From the NCBI RefSeq assembly GCF_049446155.1, contig NZ_JBMSEE010000002.1:62001-126000 (forward strand): a stretch of DNA of 64,000 bases, read 5' to 3'. This DNA comes from Rivibacter sp049446155 (GTDB lineage: Bacteria > Pseudomonadota > Gammaproteobacteria > Burkholderiales > Burkholderiaceae_C). Position 1 is the first letter of the stretch; each line of letters begins with the position of its first letter. A program made the position numbers and the translations under genes. The notes beneath the pieces are model-generated. The model had not been told where the DNA came from, did no database searches, and worked only from the letters and a program-made list of their open reading frames with translations. Of the stretch, positions 25,437 through 34,564 are shown piece after piece.

Positions 25437-26201
25437 GTGGTCACTCCATCCGACGTTGAAGCTCACCTGGTGGTGTTCGAGCCCGAGCGGTTCCTCCCGG
25501 CTCTTGCCTCGAGTGTTCGGCTCATGCACGCAAATCGGCGTGCCCTAAGGCTCGCGCCAGGGACGGACTTTGTCGTCAAGTGGCTGGCTTCGCTCCTTGT
25601 CGAGGCCATCGAAGGCAAGAAGCGCTTCCGCACGCTCGATTGCCTTCGAACCGTTCGTTCGACGATCCGCAACGCGCCGCCTGGTCAAACGCTCGAGCCG
25701 AGCACAGTCGGGTTGCTGTTTCGGCTCTATCAGCACTTCGTCGGCTCCAGCAATCCGGACATTCAATGGTGCGTGGGTGCCTTCATCAGGGACCGTGAGC
25801 TCAGCGAGGATCAGCTCGCCTGGCTGATAGCGGCCGCACCTGACTCGACACACGCGCTGAATCGTCTGCTCCGCTATCCCAAGCGCAACAGGCAGATCGT
25901 GGCCTGGGCTCGCGCCGCGTACGAAGGGCGGGAGCATCCGGACCGAACCGCCGAGATCCTTGGGCTATTGATCGACAGCAAAGTGCCTCCGCAGGCAAGG
26001 GAGGAGCCGACCGACACTGTCTTGTGGGCGATCTTTTACTCACACACAGACCTGCGGACGAAAGAGCGCCTGCTCTTGAGGCATGTAAAGCGCAGCTCTG
26101 CAGAATCAGCGATCAAGCTTGCCCTGCGGCTCGGCCTTCCAAGCCTGCTGCATCGGCTGAGCAAGATTTTGAGTCGAGAAGGCGGCGACATCCTTGAGTG
26201 A
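25437..26201 (+). CDS. Hypothetical protein, helical, non-ATG start
   Basis: The coding signal covers about 255 residues (VVTPSDVEAHLVVFEPERFLPALASSVRLMHANRR onward), mostly helical with a repeat-like feel (FRLYQHFVGSSNPDIQWCVGAFIRDRELSEDQLAWLI). No ATG lies near its start. GTG at 25437 or TTG at 25428 are the best candidates, whereas the ATG at 25284 would lie inside the preceding gene and add an implausible segment. It ends 10 bp before the HEPN protein gene, so the two are co-transcribed and may be partners. No family recognised. Confidence 0.6.
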   Translation: MVTPSDVEAHLVVFEPERFLPALASSVRLMHANRRALRLAPGTDFVVKWLASLLVEAIEGKKRFRTLDCLRTVRSTIRNAPPGQTLEPSTVGLLFRLYQHFVGSSNPDIQWCVGAFIRDRELSEDQLAWLIAAAPDSTHALNRLLRYPKRNRQIVAWARAAYEGREHPDRTAEILGLLIDSKVPPQAREEPTDTVLWAIFYSHTDLRTKERLLLRHVKRSSAESAIKLALRLGLPSLLHRLSKILSREGGDILE

Positions 26202-26211
26202 TCATTGACAG

Positions 26212-27963
26212 ATGAACACCTCTTCGCCGGCTCTGCCAGTTCTCCTCTCCGCATCACAAAGTGCCCTTCTGGCTCAACTGCTTGAGCTGATGCTTGCTCT
26301 GCAAGGAGGGGTGCCCGCGCTGAAGTTCCGGGCTGACCACTATTCACAGGTCGGAGCTCTGGACCAACTTGAGTCTGAGGGGTGGCTAAAGCGGGAAGAC
26401 GACCACTATGTCGTCCAGTCCGCCGTCCTTCCGTTTTTGAGCGCAGAGCCTGCTCGACGTCTGCTGGCGACTGTCGAGCGTGTATATGCCGCGCTCAGGA
26501 CCCAGTATCGGAAGGCGCAGCAAGCCCCGGTCCCGTTGTCCATGTTGGTCGCAGAAGCGCAGTTGTCACGTACCGACGTCACTACAGCCCTTCGGCTAAT
26601 GCTGGATACGTCGATCTGGTGTATGGGCAGGTCGGCTGATTTGAACAAGGAGGACGCATTCGTTTGTCCTTCGGAGGTGGTCTTGAAGCACGAGACCTTT
26701 GCAAACCTCGTCGAAGAGGTACGAAGCTGGAGTGAGAACTCCTCTGGCAGGAGTATGGATCTTCCCTCGGTGCTGCGCGCCGGAGAAGCGGATCTGACTC
26801 GGTTCGATGTGGAGCGCGAGCTTCCGGCAGCGCAAGCCAGTGCGGTGCTGTCCGTCGCGGAAGATCTTGAGGGCATGACCTTCAGTCTCAACGATTACTA
26901 CGACGACCTTGAACCGCGAGGCGTCATTGACAGTGTCCTTACCGGCAAGATCAACACTCTGCGCGTCTACTGCCAAACCATTGGCTGGCAAGGCCTAGCT
27001 GGCCAGCTTAAGAAGCTCATACCGCTTCGCGGTGACGCCGTAGAGGCGATGGAACTCGTCAAGAGCTTCATCGTTCCGGAAGTGCGACGACTCGCTGTCG
27101 TCAAGACAGCGCCCAAAGCCATTGCCAAAGCCGAGGAGCCTACTCACATGGACAACTTGCTTAGGGCTTGGCCAGCTGTCAGAGCGTGCTTGCAAGAGTT
27201 CAGCTTCTACGACATCAAGGCGGTTGCCGGACTTGCGGGCTTTGACGTCACCGCCGCCGCCCAACTCGTGCAAAAGGCGCAAGGCGGTGCCACCAAGGGG
27301 CAGCTAATGTCCACCGTTGATGAACAGGTGGCCAAAATGGATCCGGCTGCCATAAGGCGCTTCCTCACGATCCTCATTGAGGAGGTTCTCCGCCGACGAC
27401 CGGACGCGGCCGAGACGCTCAATGAGTATCTAAGCCGGCTTGGGTGGACCTTCGTTAACCAGACGCTGATTCCTTTGGATGTGTTTGATGTCGACATCCT
27501 GTCAGACACGCCTCGGGAGTCCCACCACGACTTGGTGAAGGCCGCGCAGCGACTGCGCGACGGGGATCTCGGGGGCGCTATCTCAGCCGCCTGCGGAGCC
27601 GTTGATGCTGTCACTTCCAAGATCTATGAGGACATGGACCTTGGTGACCCGACGAAGGCGTCGTTTCAGGAGCGCTGCAGAAAGGCAGCCCTGGCCAAGG
27701 GCGTTCTGACCGAACTCGATCGCCAGCTACATGCGCTCGGATGGCTTGACGCTGATGCGACGCCCTTTAAGAAGAACCTTGAGGGCGCGCTGAACCAAGG
27801 TGCATACGTGATGCAGACGCTTCGATCGCACATGGGAGATGTCCACGGTACCAAGCCGATCCTGCGATCGCTGGTGTTCGATTGCCTGCGTTGGGCAGAG
27901 CTCCTCGTTGGGTCGTTGGTCGATAGGTCCGACAGCGTTGGACCGACCTCGCAGTCAAGCTGA
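26212..27963 (+). CDS. Abi_C-like HEPN protein (putative anti-phage RNase effector)
   Basis: A 583-residue soluble protein. The C-terminal 150 residues look like an abortive-infection C-terminal (Abi_C, HEPN fold) domain: HHDLVKAAQRLRDGDLGGAISAACGAVDAVTSKIYEDM, then TLRSHMGDVHGTKP, with R538 and H545 forming the R-x6-H catalytic pattern of HEPN ribonucleases. Residues 1-100 look like a winged-helix region, and a long helical middle could be the sensor. Many Abi_C proteins abort infection by RNA cleavage. Assignment rests on motif reading, not a search. It is followed by a TIR-domain gene. Confidence 0.6.
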   Translation: MNTSSPALPVLLSASQSALLAQLLELMLALQGGVPALKFRADHYSQVGALDQLESEGWLKREDDHYVVQSAVLPFLSAEPARRLLATVERVYAALRTQYRKAQQAPVPLSMLVAEAQLSRTDVTTALRLMLDTSIWCMGRSADLNKEDAFVCPSEVVLKHETFANLVEEVRSWSENSSGRSMDLPSVLRAGEADLTRFDVERELPAAQASAVLSVAEDLEGMTFSLNDYYDDLEPRGVIDSVLTGKINTLRVYCQTIGWQGLAGQLKKLIPLRGDAVEAMELVKSFIVPEVRRLAVVKTAPKAIAKAEEPTHMDNLLRAWPAVRACLQEFSFYDIKAVAGLAGFDVTAAAQLVQKAQGGATKGQLMSTVDEQVAKMDPAAIRRFLTILIEEVLRRRPDAAETLNEYLSRLGWTFVNQTLIPLDVFDVDILSDTPRESHHDLVKAAQRLRDGDLGGAISAACGAVDAVTSKIYEDMDLGDPTKASFQERCRKAALAKGVLTELDRQLHALGWLDADATPFKKNLEGALNQGAYVMQTLRSHMGDVHGTKPILRSLVFDCLRWAELLVGSLVDRSDSVGPTSQSS

Positions 27964-27995
27964 TCCTGCGTCGCGTTAAGTAGGGTCTGTTCCTG

Positions 27996-28032
27996 GGCCG
28001 AAAGCGGACTTCAGTGGTTGCCGCTTCCGACC
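27996..28032. other. Imperfect inverted repeat between HEPN and TIR genes
   Basis: The arms GGCCGAAAGCGG (27996-28007) and CCGCTTCCGACC (28021-28032) pair at 10 of 12 positions around a 13-nt loop. Similar hairpins are scattered in proteobacterial accessory DNA. It might end the HEPN gene transcript, although no T-run follows. Confidence 0.4.
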
Positions 28033-28143
28033 CAAAGCGGGCGTAGATATGTCGAGGTTGGGCGCCCGGAACTGGACTCTGGTAGCCCCTCCATTCATTG
28101 GACGACAGTACCATCGCAAGCAAGAATATCTCGGGGAATCACT

Positions 28144-29082
28144 ATGGATGGCTTAGGTTTTGTTCGAGGCGATCACCTCTCAATTGCCGACGGCTGTTTT
28201 CTCCCGTACGCCGATCTCCTGGGGCTGGTTCAAGCGCGGCTTCACGAATTGGTCTTCAAGCATCCCGAGCTGAAGAACTACGTCCCGGACATGATGGACG
28301 TCGACCTGTTCTTCACCTGGGACGGCAACAAGTTCATGCTCTTAATCTCTCCGGAGAAGCGCGGGCATCTTCCCGCTAGAGGCATGGAAACGAAGCACCT
28401 GCCGAAGCTTCGCGAGGAAGGCCGTGACGTACTTGGCCCGCTGAAGGACTTCGTGGACATCAGTGAGCTTCAGTCAACGAAGGAGATGTTTCAGGCAATG
28501 CAGTTCACCGAGGGCTTCGGTGCGGCTGGCATCTTCCCTGCGGGAACATACGATGACACGTCGAAGGCACAGAAGGAGGCTGCCGGCCTCGCCGTTGCCC
28601 GACTCATGATTGCCTGGGCGCAGAAGCGGAGACACGCCATGGAGAACTCGCGAATTTTCTTGAGCCACAAGGGGGCGAACAAACCTCTCATCGACAAGGT
28701 CGATCAGGCGCTCAGACTCGTCGGCCTCAAGACTTGGTTTGACCGCGATGACCTCACTGCGGGCGACCCGCTGGTGCGCGGCGTCGACAACGCCTTCGCA
28801 GAGTGCTCCGCAGCGGTGTTCTTCCTGTCAGGTCAGTTCGCTGACGCAGGCGTGATTCAACGCGAGATCGACCGCGCGATTCACGAGCAGGCGATGCGTC
28901 CCGATGGGTTCAGGATCATCCCCATCGTGCTGGCTCAGCACGGCGGCTCCGACGATAGAGTCCCCGCCCCATTGAAGACGCTGGTGTGGAAGACGGTCGA
29001 TGACATCGAAGTCGTGCCTACGATCCTGAAGGCGCTGCCTGAGTCCGTGAAGGCGCAGATCAAGTACACACCGCATAAATGA
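28144..29082 (+). CDS. TIR-domain protein (putative anti-phage NADase or signalling enzyme)
   Basis: A 312-residue protein. The C-terminal TIR domain occupies about residues 168-300: RIFLSHKGANKPLIDKVDQALRLVGLKTWFDRDDLTAGDPL, then FFLSGQFADAGVIQREIDRAI. E241 is in the position of the catalytic glutamate of NAD-cleaving TIRs. The N-terminal 160 residues are a domain I do not recognise and would be the sensor or oligomerisation part. The start at 28144 has a GGGGA box; an in-frame ATG at 28018 is within the upstream inverted repeat and is not favoured. Bacterial TIR proteins usually deplete NAD or make cyclic-ADP-ribose signals after phage detection. Confidence 0.85.
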   Translation: MDGLGFVRGDHLSIADGCFLPYADLLGLVQARLHELVFKHPELKNYVPDMMDVDLFFTWDGNKFMLLISPEKRGHLPARGMETKHLPKLREEGRDVLGPLKDFVDISELQSTKEMFQAMQFTEGFGAAGIFPAGTYDDTSKAQKEAAGLAVARLMIAWAQKRRHAMENSRIFLSHKGANKPLIDKVDQALRLVGLKTWFDRDDLTAGDPLVRGVDNAFAECSAAVFFLSGQFADAGVIQREIDRAIHEQAMRPDGFRIIPIVLAQHGGSDDRVPAPLKTLVWKTVDDIEVVPTILKALPESVKAQIKYTPHK

Positions 29083-29228
29083 CGAAGGGACCACAGGGTC
29101 CTTCGCACCTTCGACCTCCCGAAAGCCGTCGCCGAAATGAGTCGGCCGATGGCCGGTCTGCGACTTTATGGCTGCTCGCTGATGCGGGGATGGAAACCTG
29201 GAAGCTGGCGCTGAGCTCAGCTTGAGCC

Positions 29229-30020
29229 CTACTCGTTCGCCTCGACCGCCCGATGCCTCGTAGTGCGATCGGAGAGCCAATCAAATCGGTGGGAAAGCAA
29301 TCCGAGGCGGCGCAGGTGAATCAGCTCCGCGACGCCAATCGGCTCTTCGCTGAACGTGTCTGCGACGCGACCCAAGTACAGCGCAGACAGTACAGCGCAA
29401 GCGTTCTTGAGAAGGATCGTTTCCATCGCATCCAACCCAACACGGTCCGGCCCGCCCACCAGTCCTGGCCTCGCGCTGTGTAGTCGTTCTCCGCAGTGAC
29501 TGCAGCGACTGAGCAAGCCATCGCCACATGAACTGGTGGCCACCAGGTCAATCGGTCCCTCAAGTGCGGCTTTGCACTTCGGGCACTGGTCCTCAAGACG
29601 GCAGTCATGGGTCGGACACCAACGCCAAGCGATGAAACGCCAAAGGAGCGACAAGTAGGGCGTCGGCTGTTCGCGCAGACAGCTTGGACAGTAGCGAAAC
29701 TGTGCGCGACCGCGCGTGCGTGCAAGAAAAGGCTCGCCGTTGCTGGTGATCGATCTTAGCGATCCGAAGAACCGATGAAGATCGGCGAACGATGTCGCAG
29801 GCAGCCCACATGTGTCGAGTGCGCGGTCGATCGTGTCGTTAGGCAGCCAAAAGTCGGGATCCCGTTTCAAACTGATCCCAAGGAACTTTGCGAACTCCCA
29901 TAGACCGGCCCCCTGGGATAACGCGGCGCGGCTGAGCCAACTGGTGAAAGCCTCCAGCGGCAATGGCGCCGGCACCCCCGCAAGGCATGCCTTGCCATGC
30001 GGCCTTGCGACATGGTTCAT
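29229..30020 (-). CDS. tniQ: TniQ-family transposition target-selection protein (second, C-terminally short)
   Basis: A 263-residue TniQ/TnsD protein with several zinc-binding cysteine pairs: YCPSCL, CPTHDCRLEDQCPKC and RCSHCG. TnsD proteins are usually over 400 residues, so this is a compact version with a short C-terminal part. It overlaps the preceding tniQ by 4 bp and is the last gene of the tns operon. It is expected to bind DNA and bridge the target to TnsC. Confidence 0.85.
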   Translation of the reverse strand: MNHVARPHGKACLAGVPAPLPLEAFTSWLSRAALSQGAGLWEFAKFLGISLKRDPDFWLPNDTIDRALDTCGLPATSFADLHRFFGSLRSITSNGEPFLARTRGRAQFRYCPSCLREQPTPYLSLLWRFIAWRWCPTHDCRLEDQCPKCKAALEGPIDLVATSSCGDGLLSRCSHCGERLHSARPGLVGGPDRVGLDAMETILLKNACAVLSALYLGRVADTFSEEPIGVAELIHLRRLGLLSHRFDWLSDRTTRHRAVEANE

Positions 30021-30994
30021 GGGGCCTCCGAGTCGAAGAGCGAGAGTTGGCCTCGTTGCCGGCGACCTCCTTTGCGCATCGATTTCGGTCTTCGCAGGCC
30101 GCCAGCTCTAAGAAGTGCACGCCCCGTCAACCGGTCTGTTTCGGTGATGCCGTACTTGGCCAGACGCTCCAACGTTGGTAGATCGACCAAGTCGACCAAC
30201 TGTCGTTGTTCGGCGCTGGAAACCTCGAGCATGTTGAGGCGGTTCAAACCGCGATCGAGCATCTGTGCCATCGATCGGGCCGAAATTAGAGCCTGACTCC
30301 GATGCTCCACCGGGCGTGCGTCCTGCTCGATGCAACCAAACGCCTCAACGACTCGAAACGCGCCGTCGATCGACAGGCCATCCAACCATCGTGGCATGCC
30401 CAGCGCGCAGGCCGCTGCATACGGTGGATCGCCGAGCCGCTGCGTGATCCACGTGCTCCAACGTATCGCACCGGCTGGCACTTCTGCTGATTCCGATGAA
30501 GGGGCGAACGGCCACTGACAATGGTGGCACACGTCGAGTGCCTGACGGTTCCATCGGATCACGGCCCGGCATCGTTGGCACCGATCGAGCAGCAACGAGT
30601 TGTGCAGAGGACAGGCGCAGACGCATGCGAGCTCCCAGGGGAGGAGGCAACACCCTCCCGCATGCACGCACTTGGCGCAAAGTTGAGGACAAGCGCCACG
30701 AACGAGCAATCGGCCGTGAACCCTATGCCCAGCCAAAACAAAGAAGCGATCGCCAGCTTCGGTGTGACGTTGCACCGTGCGTTGTTGCAACCAGTCCGAG
30801 TCGATGCCAGCGGTCCAAGCCACGGTGCGCAACCGAGACCCTGCGAGGTATATCGAGCGGCCGATCCCCAGGTGTTCGAGAAGGACGTCCATACCGATGC
30901 GGTTGGCCGCCAGCGTCCGCAGCAGCAGGCTCATTCCAGCCTCGTGTGGCCTCGCGGCCATGGTCACCGGCAAAGGGTCAAGGCTGCGGCGCAT
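30017..30994 (-). CDS. tniQ: TniQ-family transposition target-selection protein (first)
   Basis: A 325-residue TniQ protein with the N-terminal TniQ signature RPHEAGMSLLLRTLAANRIGMDVLLEHLGI, a cysteine-rich zinc region (CAKCVHAGGCC, CRAVIRW, CHHCQWPF) and a C-terminal helix-turn-helix-like part (TLERLAKYGITETDRLTGRALLRAGG). It overlaps tnsC by 17 bp and the next tniQ by 4 bp. Which of the two TniQ proteins recognises the attachment site is not evident. Confidence 0.88.
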   Translation of the reverse strand: MRRSLDPLPVTMAARPHEAGMSLLLRTLAANRIGMDVLLEHLGIGRSIYLAGSRLRTVAWTAGIDSDWLQQRTVQRHTEAGDRFFVLAGHRVHGRLLVRGACPQLCAKCVHAGGCCLLPWELACVCACPLHNSLLLDRCQRCRAVIRWNRQALDVCHHCQWPFAPSSESAEVPAGAIRWSTWITQRLGDPPYAAACALGMPRWLDGLSIDGAFRVVEAFGCIEQDARPVEHRSQALISARSMAQMLDRGLNRLNMLEVSSAEQRQLVDLVDLPTLERLAKYGITETDRLTGRALLRAGGLRRPKSMRKGGRRQRGQLSLFDSEAP

Positions 30995-31955
30995 AAGGGT
31001 TCGTCATTGGGCTGTCGATGCCAAATAGACGGTCGAACGCAGTGCGCAGAGTGCGCATGTCGAGGCTGTGCCGGCCGGCGTCGACCGCCACTAGGACTGC
31101 CTCAGTGACAAGCAACTTGAACTGTCGCTTGTTGCCTTCGGTTGCGACGAGCAAGAGCTTTGCGGGCTCAGCGTCGCATAGCCACGTGAGGTCGAAGCTC
31201 TTGCACTGCTTGCACGCCGCTTGGAGAAACCCAAGCCAAGCCCGGACGTCGACGTAGTCTTCGAACTTCACGCTTGTTGAGATCCGTCCATCGAGCGCCG
31301 GGTCGACCTCGTGCAGCGACGTCAAGGTCGAGTCCGACAGGATGACGAGCCCTACCTTGGTGTCGTCCATCAGTTCGCGCAACAACTCTGAGGCATAGGT
31401 GTACTTGCCGGTCGACGTGCCATCCTTGACCAAGACGCGCCGTTGTTTCGCAAGGTGCTGGCCCTCGTCGACAAAGATCAACTTCGTGCCTTTGAGGTTC
31501 AAGATCTCGATCGCTAGATCGCGCTTGATGTAGTGCGTGGTGTTGGTGACGTTCGGGAATGGGTGTCGCAAGCGCCGTAGGATGGCCGAGATGATTTCCC
31601 CCGGGGACGGTCGACCTGAAAGACGGATTGCCAAGGCGCCGTAGTCCGCCTCGAAGAGACTCGAGGGCGGCAGCGACCACTTGAAGTACTGCGCCAGCGT
31701 GGACTTGCCGGTGCCGGTTGGCCCATGGACGTGTGCGCCTTGCGGCGTGGACAGCACTCTGGAGAGCTGAAAGGCCCGGTCACACGCCTGCAAAGCCAAC
31801 TTGAACTGAACGTCGATGACGAAGGTTCGGTCGACCTCCTGGGCGACGATCAAGGCTTCCACTGAGTAGGTCGCCATTCGGCGGCGAACTCGTGACGCAT
31901 CCTCAGGAATCTCGACCTCGACCTCCGTGGCGCACTCGAACAGTTCGGTGCTCAT
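30978..31955 (-). CDS. tnsC: TnsC-like AAA+ transposition regulator
   Basis: A 325-residue AAA+ ATPase with Walker A GPTGTGKST at 78-86 and Walker B LIFVDEGQHL around 159-168 (D163, E164). TnsC forms ATP-dependent filaments on target DNA, links TniQ to TnsAB and gives target immunity. Its length is that of the short TniB/TnsC group rather than of Tn7 TnsC (about 550). It overlaps tnsB by 4 bp. Confidence 0.92.
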   Translation of the reverse strand: MSTELFECATEVEVEIPEDASRVRRRMATYSVEALIVAQEVDRTFVIDVQFKLALQACDRAFQLSRVLSTPQGAHVHGPTGTGKSTLAQYFKWSLPPSSLFEADYGALAIRLSGRPSPGEIISAILRRLRHPFPNVTNTTHYIKRDLAIEILNLKGTKLIFVDEGQHLAKQRRVLVKDGTSTGKYTYASELLRELMDDTKVGLVILSDSTLTSLHEVDPALDGRISTSVKFEDYVDVRAWLGFLQAACKQCKSFDLTWLCDAEPAKLLLVATEGNKRQFKLLVTEAVLVAVDAGRHSLDMRTLRTAFDRLFGIDSPMTNPYAPQP

Positions 31956-33913
31956 GACATCTCGAAGGATTCGAAGGAAGGAATCTCTGACGAGTCGCTT
32001 GCGATCTCGACGTCCGCGATGGGAGCTGCAGGCGCCGCCAAATCAACGGCAACGGGCCGAGACTGCACGCGAGCGGAGGTCACGCCAGAGAAGCGCGCGG
32101 CCGTCATTGCGTCGCGGCCGTTCTTGAACGTCGTCGAGCCGAGCCAGTGGTCGTACAGACGAAGCCGAGCGCGACGCAGCGTGCCCTCGGCATCCTTAGC
32201 GTCTAGATCCTCTCGGGCGAACTTGCTAATGAGCAAGTGTTGGTTCCAGCTCAGGCCGTCGGCGTAGTCCGTCCAACGGCATGGCGAAGTGACCCAGGTT
32301 TTGTCTCGCGGGTCCTGGACGTAGGCCTGCGCCATGTCGTCCGGGTCCCACTTGACCAGCGTTCTGAAGGAGCTGCCAATGCGCTTGTGCATCGCCAGCA
32401 GTTCGCCGCCTCCGTACGGCAAGCCACGCAGTTGCACGCCGCCTGGCCCCACCGACAATGACGCGGACAGAGCCGACGTCAGGCGCAGTTGCTCCCAGCT
32501 GCCCGGGTAAGTCACTGCTGGCGCCCGCTCGAGGCCTTCGACATAGAGGTCATAGGGCCGCGCCAGCTTGCGCTCATTGATCTGGAAGGGATGCACGTCG
32601 GCGGCGAACATGGTCAATCCCTTGACCAGATTCGAGAAGGAGATCGCTGCGTCCTTCGCTGGGTCGATGTTCATCACGTTGGCCACGCGCTTGTGAACCC
32701 GGCCGCGTACCAGCGTCAGATGGTTGAGCGTCGCGAAGAATCGTTCAACATGCGGCTTGAGCCAAGGCGTGCGCACCTTGCAGTACGTCATGTCGACCCC
32801 GAGGTCCCACCCCATGAGCTGGAACGTCCTCGCGTGGAACTCGAGACCGTTGTCCATGATGAGATCGTCCATCAGGCCATGGGCCAGCCACGGGTGCTCC
32901 AACTGCACGCCAGCACAGAATTCGTCTTTCGGCTTCACGGCGTTCTGGATCACGCCTGAAACGCTGGTGAGGCCGGGTCCATAGAAGCTGACATAGAAGC
33001 CCAGCAAGTAGCCCGAGTACGCGTCGATCATCACGGTCAGCCAAGGCCGGCCAAGCGGTAAGCCGGTGGTGTCGCAGATGACGACCCAGTTGAGGACCGT
33101 GTGATCCACCTCGACGCGTTCGAGCGGATAGCTGGCGCCCGCGCCTCCAAAGGTCGTACGGCAGACCATCCTCGCTCGCGCAGGTCCCTCGCGGGCCGCG
33201 ATTCGCTGGAAGAGGTCGACCTCGCGGAGCCGACGCTGCAGCGTCGAATAGCTGACCTTCGAGTCCTTAGCTTCCAGCTCGCCCAGTTCGACGGCCCTCT
33301 CTGCTTCCTGGCGGACTCGGTCGAGCGCGTGTCTCAGCGTGTGGCGCGCTCGGGTGAGGTAGACCTCACGTAGAACGCGTGAGATCAGCTTGTCCAGGAG
33401 CGGGCACTTTCGGCGAGGCGACCGTCGCCGGTGGTTTCCGCTCAGGAGCGCCGCCTGTGCATGACCGCTCTGCTGGTGCCGGCGCAGCCAGGTCATTACG
33501 GCTGATGCTGACGGTGGTCTCGGGTCGTTCGACGCTTTGGCCACCTTCTGCACGACGGCCTTGATTCGTTCACGCTGTCCGCGTCTGACGTGCGCCTTCT
33601 CAACGGCTTTGACATAGCGCAGCCGGCGCTCGAAAAGGGCGCGCTGCGACTCAGGCAGTGATCCAAGATGAACGCGGGCGAATGCCAGTGGAGCACGCTT
33701 GCCCTTAGGCTTGGTCTCGTCGGCGTCGCCCTGCGTCACGAGTACGTACTCCCCCTTCCAGATGCGGTTAAGGAGGTTTGAGCGACTGATGATGGATGGG
33801 CGGCGCGTCAGGCGATCTTCGAGTTGGAACTGGTCGTTCTCTAGTTCGCGCACGATCTCGAGCGTCCTATGACCACAGCGCAGCACCAATCCAGATTGCA
33901 AACTGAACTGCAT
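31952..33913 (-). CDS. tnsB: TnsB-like DDE transposase
   Basis: A 653-residue Mu/TnsB-type transposase. The RNase H-fold catalytic triad is visible: D270 in ERVEVDHT, D354 in LIMDNGLEFH and E390 in KPHVERFFATLNH. N-terminal helix-turn-helix regions (about 100-240) should bind the repeated end sites, and the C-terminal Mu-type beta-barrel lies near 480-560. All three catalytic residues are intact. It overlaps tnsA by 47 bp and tnsC by 4 bp. Confidence 0.94.
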   Translation of the reverse strand: MQFSLQSGLVLRCGHRTLEIVRELENDQFQLEDRLTRRPSIISRSNLLNRIWKGEYVLVTQGDADETKPKGKRAPLAFARVHLGSLPESQRALFERRLRYVKAVEKAHVRRGQRERIKAVVQKVAKASNDPRPPSASAVMTWLRRHQQSGHAQAALLSGNHRRRSPRRKCPLLDKLISRVLREVYLTRARHTLRHALDRVRQEAERAVELGELEAKDSKVSYSTLQRRLREVDLFQRIAAREGPARARMVCRTTFGGAGASYPLERVEVDHTVLNWVVICDTTGLPLGRPWLTVMIDAYSGYLLGFYVSFYGPGLTSVSGVIQNAVKPKDEFCAGVQLEHPWLAHGLMDDLIMDNGLEFHARTFQLMGWDLGVDMTYCKVRTPWLKPHVERFFATLNHLTLVRGRVHKRVANVMNIDPAKDAAISFSNLVKGLTMFAADVHPFQINERKLARPYDLYVEGLERAPAVTYPGSWEQLRLTSALSASLSVGPGGVQLRGLPYGGGELLAMHKRIGSSFRTLVKWDPDDMAQAYVQDPRDKTWVTSPCRWTDYADGLSWNQHLLISKFAREDLDAKDAEGTLRRARLRLYDHWLGSTTFKNGRDAMTAARFSGVTSARVQSRPVAVDLAAPAAPIADVEIASDSSEIPSFESFEMS

Positions 33914-34538
33914 TGGTCGTCTCCTTGGTTTGGGTGGTTGTCTTCACCACGACGGCGTCGTCGAGCAGCAGCCGGCGACCCGTGGTGAGATGGCGGTGGG
34001 CGATCAGGTGGAAGATCGTCTCCCTGGTTACGCGAGCGCGCTTGGTTAGCGTGCCGAGCGGAAGGCCGGTGGGCTGTTCGACGAACATCTGCAGCACACG
34101 CTCGAGATCGCTAGGAGCCGGCTGACCTTTGGCGTAACGCAGCAGCAAGCGCGCCCTGTCATTGACTCGCTCGCGCCGTAGCTCGCGCTCGGTCGCCACG
34201 AGGAACGAGAGGCCTCGCTCAGCCAAGGTGTCGGCAGCCTCGGCGAACAACTGCTGATGCTGCTCGACCTTTGCCTGTGGCTTGACTTCCACGACGACCT
34301 TCGAGCCGTCGGCAAACGTCACGAGGAAGTCGGGCGTGTAATTGCCGGCTGCGAGGCTCAGCCTGAACGGCTGATGGGCGATGGCACGCGTGCCGACGTA
34401 CAGCGCTGCCAGACGGATGAAGTCGCGCTCATACGAGGATTCGGCTTCGACCGGATGGGGTAGCAGCGCTGGAAGATTGACGAGCATGACCGTCCGCGCA
34501 GGCGAACGCGTCACCACCCGTCGTGCGGAGGCGTTCAT
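33867..34538 (-). CDS. tnsA: TnsA-like endonuclease
   Basis: A 223-residue TnsA nuclease. The restriction-enzyme-like core is seen as E37 (SSYERDF), D70 (GNYTPDFLV) and the E84-x-K86 pair (VVVEVKP), followed by a C-terminal winged-helix region. TnsA cuts the 5' strand at the element ends and so allows true cut-and-paste. The start has a GGAG box. It is preceded by a structured leader (34565-34693). Confidence 0.93.
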   Translation of the reverse strand: MNASARRVVTRSPARTVMLVNLPALLPHPVEAESSYERDFIRLAALYVGTRAIAHQPFRLSLAAGNYTPDFLVTFADGSKVVVEVKPQAKVEQHQQLFAEAADTLAERGLSFLVATERELRRERVNDRARLLLRYAKGQPAPSDLERVLQMFVEQPTGLPLGTLTKRARVTRETIFHLIAHRHLTTGRRLLLDDAVVVKTTTQTKETTNAVQFAIWIGAALWS

Positions 34539-34564
34539 ACGTTTCTCCAGGGTGAGTTGGACTC

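Noticed and set aside
25284..25437. ATG start at 25284 for the 255-residue unknown gene
   Set aside because: It lies within the preceding membrane-protein gene by 74 bp and adds a Cys/Ser-rich stretch unlike the rest of the protein.
27996..28032. Integron attC site
   Set aside because: The inverted repeat lacks the paired core sites and extrahelical-base pattern of attC, and no integrase or cassette array is present.
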